This document shows positions 1-5,200 of a stretch of 6,430 nt of DNA, one piece after another. A program made the translations under genes and the position numbers. Each line of letters opens with the position of its first letter. Position 1 is the first letter of the stretch. The notes under the pieces were generated by a model, which did no database searches, had not been told where the DNA came from, and saw only the letters and a list, made by a program, of their open reading frames with translations. Source of the DNA: Lachnospiraceae bacterium (lineage in GTDB: Bacteria > Bacillota > Clostridia > Lachnospirales > Lachnospiraceae); assembly GCA_017964745.1 (NCBI GenBank), contig JAGCRJ010000019.1, positions 1 to 6,430 of the forward strand. The letters are read 5' to 3'.

Positions 1-21
1 GAGAAGATCGGAAATGTGATA

Positions 22-1860
22 ATGGATCTGTCCTTTTACAAGGGCAGCGATACTTACTCGGACGGAGAGAGTGTCGAAGACCGCATTCTTGAGATTGTAA
101 AGAGCGGATGTGATATTGATAAGAGACTGTCCGAAGGAAACGACTGGGCGGAGCTTTATCATCTGTCCGATATAAGAAAGAACATCCTTGCGTGGGATGA
201 CTTTGATAAGAACTGCTCCGCACTTGAGATCGGTTCCGGATGCGGCGCCGTTACAGGTGTGCTCTGCGAAAAATGCGGGACTGTTACGAGCGTTGATCTT
301 TCCAAAAAGCGCTTGACCATAAACGCATACAGAAACAGTAAGTATGATAATCTGAAAATACTTGTCGGTAATTTCGAGGACATTGAATTCAGCGAAAAGT
401 ACGATGTGATAACCCTTATCGGAGTCTTCGAGTATTCGATCTATTATATTTCATCTGACGATCCGTTCACCGACATGCTGAAGAAGTGCCGCAGCCTGCT
501 TAAGGAAGGCGGCAAGTTATACATTGCGATCGAGAATAAATACGGCATGAAGTATTTTGCCGGTGCGACAGAGGATCATACAGGCAAGGCATATGAAGGA
601 ATAGAGGGCTATCACGGAGTCGAGAGGGTAAGGACCTTCTCGGGATATGCACTCAATGCGATGCTCAAGAAAGCAGGCTTTACCGGTGTTACCTTCAGAT
701 ATCCCGTTCCGGATTACAAGCTTCCCTTCGAGATCTATTCGGACGAAAAGCTTCCCGCTCCCGGAGATATCGTGAGCAGGTCCCCCAACTACGACAGGGA
801 GAGAATGGATTCTTTCGATGAGGTCAAGGTTCTCGACCAGATCTGTGAGGACGGACTATTCCCCGACTTTGCGAATTCGTTTGTTATCACCGCAAGAAAC
901 GGCGGAGAAGATGCCGAACCCGGATGCCTCTATGCGAAGTTCAATACTCTCAGGGCACCGGAGTACAGAGTGGGCACACGTATCGTCTGTGAGGGAGGAA
1001 AGATATACGCAGTCAAGTCACCTTCCTGTGAGGAAGCCGTCTCTCATATAGATGCGATAGAAAAGAATGCTTCCGCTACGGAAGAGATATTTGATTCGAT
1101 AAAGGTTGCCGGATATACAAGAAAAGGAAACGACCTGTATTTCGATTTCGTACAGGGAATTCCTTTTGACAGTGACTGCATCGATTATTCATCAGCAACC
1201 GTTTCCGATATCTGCCGCGATCTCAAGGATCATCTTGATCTCTTGCTCTATGATGTGAAGGATGAGAATAAATGTATTTTTGAGATGACCGACGGATTCA
1301 AAGAGGTATTCGGAGATATTGAGATACCGCCAAGGACTCCTTCGTTTAAAAAGTCCGATGCGGATATGATCTTCAGCAATTTCCTCAAAACGGAAAGCGG
1401 TATCGTCTGCATAGATCCGGAGTGGTTCTTTGATTTCCCCGTTCCCGTGGATTATCTCAGATACAGGGTTTACAGATGCGTATTCGAAACACATACGAAC
1501 ATCGCGTGGAAGATCAAGACCAGACAGGAATTTGCCAATCTCTGCGGAATAGACATGTACATGGTTGATACATATGACCGCATGGAGAATGCATTTCAGA
1601 GGAAGATCTCTGGAAGCGGATTATCCGCGGAAAAGATCGCAAATTACAGAAAGCCCTTCAGAAGACTCGATGAATTCACTTCGGAGAGGGAAGGACTGAT
1701 AGCAAGGATCGAAACACTCGATGCCGAGAACAAGGATCTTAAGAGGATCACGCAGGAGCAGCAGGAGTACATCGAAAAGCTCAAGCGTGTAATAAAGAAT
1801 CCGATGTACGGAGTCAAGTGGGCGATCGACAAAAAGATGAAGAACGGTGAACAGGAATAA
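22..1860 (+). CDS. Bifunctional-looking SAM methyltransferase / kinase-like protein with C-terminal coiled coil
   Basis: Numbering is from the ATG at 22 (612 aa). Residues about 40-290 form a class I SAM-dependent methyltransferase: motif I LEIGSGCG (68-75), the acidic end of strand 2 in VDLS (91-94), the motif IV strand YDVITLIGVFEY (127-138) and LLKEGGKLYIAIEN (159-172). Residues about 305-500 look like a protein-kinase/APH fold: YAVK (Lys332, beta-3 lysine position), a hinge-like FDFVQGIPFD, a catalytic loop DADMIFSNFL with Asp448 and Asn453, and IDPEW with Asp465 at the DFG position. Residues about 549-592 are charged and heptad-like, ending in NPMYGVKWAIDKK. The same domain order occurs in WbdD, which phosphorylates and methylates the end of an O-antigen chain; a role in capping a surface glycan is inference. 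The start is uncertain: GGAA lies 8 nt before the ATG, a GTG lies at 16, and the frame stays open to the window edge. It could instead act on a lipid or small-molecule acceptor. Confidence 0.85.
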   Translation: MDLSFYKGSDTYSDGESVEDRILEIVKSGCDIDKRLSEGNDWAELYHLSDIRKNILAWDDFDKNCSALEIGSGCGAVTGVLCEKCGTVTSVDLSKKRLTINAYRNSKYDNLKILVGNFEDIEFSEKYDVITLIGVFEYSIYYISSDDPFTDMLKKCRSLLKEGGKLYIAIENKYGMKYFAGATEDHTGKAYEGIEGYHGVERVRTFSGYALNAMLKKAGFTGVTFRYPVPDYKLPFEIYSDEKLPAPGDIVSRSPNYDRERMDSFDEVKVLDQICEDGLFPDFANSFVITARNGGEDAEPGCLYAKFNTLRAPEYRVGTRIVCEGGKIYAVKSPSCEEAVSHIDAIEKNASATEEIFDSIKVAGYTRKGNDLYFDFVQGIPFDSDCIDYSSATVSDICRDLKDHLDLLLYDVKDENKCIFEMTDGFKEVFGDIEIPPRTPSFKKSDADMIFSNFLKTESGIVCIDPEWFFDFPVPVDYLRYRVYRCVFETHTNIAWKIKTRQEFANLCGIDMYMVDTYDRMENAFQRKISGSGLSAEKIANYRKPFRRLDEFTSEREGLIARIETLDAENKDLKRITQEQQEYIEKLKRVIKNPMYGVKWAIDKKMKNGEQE

Positions 1861-1863
1861 TCA

Positions 1864-1893
1864 AAAAAGCGGTTCCGTAAGGAACCGCTTTTT
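1864..1893. terminator. Bidirectional intrinsic terminator between convergent genes
   Basis: A perfect 13-bp stem (1864-1876 with 1881-1893) closes on a GTAA loop. The outer part is A5 on the left and T5 on the right, so either strand transcribes a GC-rich hairpin followed by a U tract. It starts 4 bp after the methyltransferase stop and lies 17 bp beyond the stop of the minus-strand dehydrogenase, so it can serve both. Confidence 0.93.
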
Positions 1894-1909
1894 CGATATC
1901 CGTAAAGAA

Positions 1910-2680
1910 TTACATACAGGTGTATCCGCCGTCTACGGGGATCATTACACCGGTAACATAAGAGCTTGCGGGAGAAGAAAGGAAGAGAGCGGCGGAGTCG
2001 AGCTCGCCTTCTTTTCCGTATCTCTCGAGAGGGATCATGGTTCTGGCGTTAGCCTGGAAGAAATCACTGTCGAGAGTCTCTGTGGTAAGGTCGGTGTAGA
2101 AGTATCCGGGGCAGATAGCGTTAACGGTGATGCCCTTTGCACCCCACTCTGCAGCGAGTGCTCTGGTAAGGTTTACGACACCGCCCTTGGCAGCGTGATA
2201 GGGAGCACTTCCCGCAATCTTGTTTCCTACGAGACCGTACATTGATGAGATGTTGATGATACGTCCGTACTTTGCGGGGATCATGGCCTTCTTTGCAACC
2301 GAACGTGATACCCTGAAGGTTCCGAAGAGGTCGATGTCCATCTCGTTGTGGAACTGCTCGTCGGTGATCTCCTCAGCGGGAGCGACTGCGCCGGTACCTG
2401 CGTTGTTGATAAGGATGTCGATACGGCCGAATACTTTCATGACTTCTTCGATGGCGGCATCAACATTCTCGGTGCTTGTGATATCGCACTGTACGCCGAT
2501 AGCCTTTACTCCGTATTCCTTCTCGAGCATTGCTGCAACTTCGTCGATCTTGTCCTTGCGGCGGGCGAGTGCGGCGATGTTTGCTCCCTGGCTTGCAAGA
2601 GCTTTTGCCATCTGAACTCCGAGTCCGGTGGAGCATCCGGTTACTACTGCGACCTGTCCTGTAAGATCAAAATAATTCAT
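1910..2680 (-). CDS. SDR-family oxidoreductase, gluconate 5-dehydrogenase-like
   Basis: A 256-aa classical short-chain dehydrogenase/reductase, the usual length for the family, cytoplasmic and expected to oxidise or reduce a hydroxyl/keto group with NAD(P)H. Seen: dinucleotide-binding TGCSTGLG (14-21), NNAG (92-95), catalytic Ser146 in NISS, and Tyr161 and Lys165 in YHAAK. Arg40-Arg41 after the second strand suggest an NADP(H) preference. The PGYFYTDLT segment (191-199) and the VDGGYTCM end resemble gluconate 5-dehydrogenases (IdnO/Gno type), but FabG-like or other sugar/polyol reductases remain possible, and no sugar-acid genes lie nearby. When aligned to FabG, the Asn of the Asn-Ser-Tyr-Lys tetrad falls on Asp117. 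The start is supported by AAAGGA about 8 nt upstream. It has its own promoter and is the second minus-strand gene after the peptidase. Confidence 0.93.
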   Translation of the reverse strand: MNYFDLTGQVAVVTGCSTGLGVQMAKALASQGANIAALARRKDKIDEVAAMLEKEYGVKAIGVQCDITSTENVDAAIEEVMKVFGRIDILINNAGTGAVAPAEEITDEQFHNEMDIDLFGTFRVSRSVAKKAMIPAKYGRIINISSMYGLVGNKIAGSAPYHAAKGGVVNLTRALAAEWGAKGITVNAICPGYFYTDLTTETLDSDFFQANARTMIPLERYGKEGELDSAALFLSSPASSYVTGVMIPVDGGYTCM

Positions 2681-2705
2681 GATGCATTTCCTTTCGTTTA
2701 TAAAA

Positions 2706-2719
2706 TAACAAGCCTGTTA
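2706..2719. repeat. Small inverted repeat in the SDR leader
   Basis: TAACA-AGCC-TGTTA has perfect 5-bp arms and lies 26-39 nt upstream of the SDR start codon, downstream of the predicted transcription start. It could be a minor operator or chance in an AT-rich leader. Its right part, CCTGTTAA, recurs upstream of the serine hydrolase gene at the right end. Confidence 0.3.
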
Positions 2720-2739
2720 AAAAAATATCAATCAAGAGT

Positions 2740-2769
2740 ATTATCCCCCCTTAAGGGGGATCCCGTCAA
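2740..2769 (-). promoter_or_regulatory. Sigma-A-type promoter for the SDR gene
   Basis: Read on the minus strand: TTGACG (2769-2764), an 18-bp spacer, then GATAAT (2745-2740). Transcription would start near 2733, giving a leader of about 50 nt before the ATG at 2680. The spacer contains a G/C palindrome (listed separately), so the promoter is probably regulated. Both hexamers are close to consensus; the call rests on sequence match and position only. Confidence 0.7.
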
Positions 2770-2774
2770 GGGAT
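2746..2774. repeat. Two adjacent inverted repeats inside the SDR promoter (candidate operator)
   Basis: On the plus strand, CCCCCTTAAGGGGG (2746-2759) is a perfect 14-bp palindrome lying wholly in the -35/-10 spacer. Next to it, ATCCC-GTCAA-GGGAT (2760-2774) is a perfect 5-bp-arm dyad centred on the -35 box. Both are built from ATCCC/GGGAT-like half-sites. A dyad in an 18-20-bp spacer is typical of MerR-family activator sites, but no MerR gene is in the window, so the regulator is unknown. There is no T tract after it, so it is not a normal terminator. Confidence 0.5.
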
Positions 2775-2811
2775 TATCTTAACCATTTTCTTGATTTATT
2801 ATATGGTGCGA

Positions 2812-4356
2812 TCACCATTCTCCCCAGATGTCGGAGCCTTCATATTCGCCCCATTCATTCCAGAAACTTTCACCCCAGCCGGACCAGTCGAAGTCTCTTC
2901 CGTTGTCCACATCGCAGAACTTTTTAAGCCATTCGATATACTCTTCGTCGAAACCGCATCTGTCGAGGACATACTCAAGTTCGTAATAAAGATCGGCATC
3001 GTTATAAGGAAGAGTGACCGATATTCCGGTAAGACTTAAGTTGTCGTCTGTGGCACCGACGTAGAGCAGTGCCTTATCAACCGCCTTGATCAGTCTTTCG
3101 GAATCATCGCCCTCGATAATATATGCAAGTCCCATAAGATCCGTGATGCAGTAATCCGACATATACACATCGTCATCGGATATGCTTTCCAGAGTATCCC
3201 AGAGATCGCTGTCGCCGAAAAAGAGATCGTAAAGATCACTCATTTTCAGAGAGGGGTTCGCACGTCTTGAAGAAAGTCCCACACCCTTTCCGGTTTCTTC
3301 GAGTTCCTGGCTGAAATTGGTGGCAAGGAGAGCGTCTTCATTTTCGTAAGCGAATTCTACCCAGATATCCCAGAGCTTTTCCATCTTGCTCTCATCGACA
3401 AGTGCAAGGATGGACCTGTCTCCGTTGAATCTGTCGTTCTCATTTTTCCTGATCATGTCGTCGATCAGTATCTTGCCGAGATCGTAGGTGGAGATTGAGG
3501 TGTTGTCATAAAGAGCTTCGAGCCATCCGGTGTAATACCAGCCGAGACAGCTTTCGAAATCCTCGGAAAGGATCATATAATCGCAGTAATCCCTGAGTGA
3601 GTAGGTGATCTCGAGGCATGACATGATGCAGCAGTCCATTCCGATGAAATCGAAGTGGACATTGCAGTTCTTGAGAGCCTTTCTCATCTCGTCGACGCTG
3701 AGGTTCTCCCAGTCATCCTGGAACTCATCCCATCCGAAGCCGTAAGCGGGTCCGCCGCCGTGATCCCAGAGAATGAGGATATTTCTTGATGCGGGGTATT
3801 CCTTTCCGCAGTACTGTATGAATTCATAGAGTGTGTCTGCTTTGGTGCAGTCGAGCTGTCCGAGATCGTCACGTACGAGCTCGAGACCGTCTTCGCCTAT
3901 GACGTAGGTCTGCGATCTGTTTGAAGCGATACCGAGCTTTTCGGACCAGTATTTGGTACCCATGGTCTGGATGACTACATTTACGTCCTCGTTGTAGCCC
4001 GCCCTTATCATTTCCATGATATCCGCTGTTGCGACTCCGGCCTCTGTCTCAAGGGTCGAACCGTTCATATAAACCATAACGGTGACGGTGCCGGGCTCCG
4101 CATCGGGATTCTCATATTCATAGTCGTCCCAGTCAAAGGAATCGTCATGCTCCTCGGAATCGGGCCATGTCCAGATGTCGACATCTTCATCGTCGATGTC
4201 GCTTTCGTAATAAAGGGAATCCTCGAGAATATCCTCGGTGGCCTCCACGGCTTCGTAAAAGAGACCGGGAAGACCGAAATATGAAGCTTTGCAGCCGGAT
4301 AGAGTAAGGCATGCGACCGCAGTGAGCGCTGTTATCTTAAGTCCTGTTTTCTTCAC
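2812..4356 (-). CDS. Clostripain-family (C11) cysteine peptidase, predicted lipoprotein
   Basis: With a GTG start at 4356 the product is 514 aa. Seen: a lipoprotein signal peptide (two N-terminal lysines, hydrophobic core, lipobox LSGC with Cys22), an acidic linker (about 48-88), then a peptidase domain starting near GTVTVMVYMN (89). The catalytic His199 sits in WDHGGG and the catalytic Cys243 in GMDCCIMSCLE, 44 residues apart, as expected for clostripain/PmC11-type enzymes. Asp241, two before the Cys, matches the residue linked to Arg/Lys preference in this family. It should be anchored on the outer face of the membrane and cleave after basic residues. The last 24 residues contain six Trp among Gly, Asp and Glu. 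The start is set by GGAGG 8 nt upstream and by the signal peptide; an in-frame ATG at 4392 overlaps the -10 box and is unlikely. It is divergent from the tetR-type gene. Substrate and role are unknown. Confidence 0.9.
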   Translation of the reverse strand: MKKTGLKITALTAVACLTLSGCKASYFGLPGLFYEAVEATEDILEDSLYYESDIDDEDVDIWTWPDSEEHDDSFDWDDYEYENPDAEPGTVTVMVYMNGSTLETEAGVATADIMEMIRAGYNEDVNVVIQTMGTKYWSEKLGIASNRSQTYVIGEDGLELVRDDLGQLDCTKADTLYEFIQYCGKEYPASRNILILWDHGGGPAYGFGWDEFQDDWENLSVDEMRKALKNCNVHFDFIGMDCCIMSCLEITYSLRDYCDYMILSEDFESCLGWYYTGWLEALYDNTSISTYDLGKILIDDMIRKNENDRFNGDRSILALVDESKMEKLWDIWVEFAYENEDALLATNFSQELEETGKGVGLSSRRANPSLKMSDLYDLFFGDSDLWDTLESISDDDVYMSDYCITDLMGLAYIIEGDDSERLIKAVDKALLYVGATDDNLSLTGISVTLPYNDADLYYELEYVLDRCGFDEEYIEWLKKFCDVDNGRDFDWSGWGESFWNEWGEYEGSDIWGEW

Positions 4357-4364
4357 TGTAAAAA

Positions 4365-4369
4365 CCTCC
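4365..4369 (-). promoter_or_regulatory. Ribosome binding site that sets the peptidase start
   Basis: GGAGG on the minus strand lies exactly 8 nt before the GTG at 4356. It favours this GTG over the in-frame ATG at 4392, which has no good Shine-Dalgarno site and would add 12 residues in front of a complete lipoprotein signal peptide. Confidence 0.85.
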
Positions 4370-4382
4370 GTAAATCCTATAT

Positions 4383-4412
4383 ATGATACCATGAAAAAGC
4401 ATCTTCTGTCAT
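4383..4412 (-). promoter_or_regulatory. Probable promoter for the peptidase gene
   Basis: On the minus strand: ATGACA (4412-4407), an 18-bp spacer, then TATCAT (4388-4383). Transcription would start near 4376, about 20 nt before the GTG start. Each hexamer departs from consensus by one base. No obvious dyad overlaps it. Confidence 0.6.
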
Positions 4413-4488
4413 AAAAGGAATATTAAGTATTGATTAAAGTAAAGGCTTGTTTTCGCAGGGCAGGGGAGCAAACGCTATAAATCATCAG

Positions 4489-4503
4489 TTGACCTCACGT
4501 CAA
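4489..4503. promoter_or_regulatory. Candidate operator over the -35 box (TTGAC-N5-GTCAA)
   Basis: TTGAC-CTCAC-GTCAA is a perfect inverted repeat with 5-bp arms and a 5-bp spacer covering the -35 box. TetR-family genes are often self-repressed through a dyad at such a position, so binding by the downstream gene's own product is a reasonable guess. The arms are short and one of them is forced by the -35 consensus, so chance is not excluded. Confidence 0.45.
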
Positions 4504-4518
4504 TAAAAAGGCTATAAT
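4489..4518 (+). promoter_or_regulatory. Strong sigma-A-type promoter for the TetR-family gene
   Basis: TTGACC (4489-4494), an 18-bp spacer and TATAAT (4513-4518), a perfect -10 box. Transcription would start near 4525, about 46 nt before the ATG at 4571. The -35 box is part of an inverted repeat, suggesting repression at this promoter. Confidence 0.8.
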
Positions 4519-4557
4519 TATTTACGTATCGGTGTTCGTTTCATGGTTTATATCGAA

Positions 4558-4563
4558 AAGGGG
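4558..4563 (+). promoter_or_regulatory. Ribosome binding site that sets the TetR start
   Basis: AAGGGG ends 7 nt before the ATG at 4571. The longer in-frame start, a GTG at 4532, lies only about 7 nt after the predicted transcription start and has no ribosome site, so it is rejected. Confidence 0.75.
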
Positions 4564-4570
4564 TACGCTT

Positions 4571-5158
4571 ATGGCTAAAAGAATGAACAATACCGAAGAA
4601 AGAAAAAAGCAGATCCTGGACATCGCGGAGGATCTGTTCCTTAAGCACGGATATTACGGTGTCAATCTCGACGATATCGCGGGGGAAGCCCAGGTTGTCA
4701 GGGGAACCGTGCTTCATTATTTCGAATCCAAGGAAAAACTCTTCAAATGCGTTCTTGACAGGAAATCACAGAAATCCGCAGACCTTCTGATAGCACTGAT
4801 GGTCAACAAGGAGCAGCCCGTTATCGAGATCCTCAAGACCTTTGTCTATTTCTGTATGAGACAGTTCAAGGAGGATAAGGAGGACACGGACCGTTGCTTC
4901 GGTGATGAGACTCTCCGCTACCAGCTTGACTGTGTAAGGATCAGTACCTATTACAAACTTCTTGATTCCTTCGAAGCACTTCTTGAAAGGGGAAATGAAG
5001 AGGGAGTTCTCAGGATAGTCAATCCGAGGGCAAGAGCGGCAACCGTACTGTTCGCAGTATTCGGACTTACCGGTGAGAGCATCTCCACCATCGAGGTCAC
5101 CGCAGAGCTCTACGATCTCATCGGAAACATGCTCGGAATCGACCTTAAGAATTCATAA
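4571..5158 (+). CDS. TetR/AcrR-family transcriptional regulator
   Basis: A 195-aa protein, the usual size for the family. The N-terminal DNA-binding domain covers about residues 11-57: first helix RKKQILDIAEDLFLKHGYYG, then NLDDIAGEAQVVRGTVLHYF, a helix-turn-helix matching the family pattern in which the loop after DDIA is followed by a recognition helix ending in HYF, then SKEKLF. The remaining ~135 residues are helical and variable, as expected for a ligand-binding and dimerisation domain; the ligand cannot be told. It is transcribed divergently from the peptidase gene, 214 bp away, from a strong promoter with a dyad at -35. Self-repression is likely by family habit; control of the peptidase gene is only a possibility, because no matching dyad is seen at that promoter. 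It is followed at once by a hairpin terminator, so it is monocistronic. Confidence 0.93.
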   Translation: MAKRMNNTEERKKQILDIAEDLFLKHGYYGVNLDDIAGEAQVVRGTVLHYFESKEKLFKCVLDRKSQKSADLLIALMVNKEQPVIEILKTFVYFCMRQFKEDKEDTDRCFGDETLRYQLDCVRISTYYKLLDSFEALLERGNEEGVLRIVNPRARAATVLFAVFGLTGESISTIEVTAELYDLIGNMLGIDLKNS

Positions 5159-5170
5159 GACAAAATGATT

Positions 5171-5197
5171 TACGGCTGCCCGGAGCGGGCAGCCGTA
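5171..5197. terminator. Hairpin terminator between convergent genes
   Basis: A perfect 11-bp GC-rich stem (TACGGCTGCCC, 5171-5181, with 5187-5197) closes on a GGAGC loop. It sits 12 bp after the TetR stop and 3 bp before the stop of the convergent hydrolase gene. The U tracts are weak on both sides (TTATTATG on the plus strand; AATCATTTTG on the minus strand), so it is a strong hairpin but not a textbook terminator. Confidence 0.75.
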
Positions 5198-5200
5198 TTA

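Noticed and set aside
1847..2245. Plus-strand open frame starting in the end of the methyltransferase gene
   Set aside because: It reads through a strong terminator and then antisense to the SDR; its composition does not look like a real protein.
2746..2759. CCCCCTTAAGGGGG as a terminator for the peptidase gene
   Set aside because: The arms are 5 bp of pure G/C with a TTAA centre and no following T tract on either strand; its place inside a good promoter fits an operator better.
2348..2782. Plus-strand open frame of 144 codons opposite the dehydrogenase
   Set aside because: It is antisense to a well-supported SDR, resembles no family, and runs through the SDR promoter.
4532..4570. Longer TetR start at the GTG at 4532
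   Set aside because: There is no ribosome site; it lies almost at the predicted transcription start, and the ATG at 4571 has AAGGGG at 7 nt and gives the normal family length.
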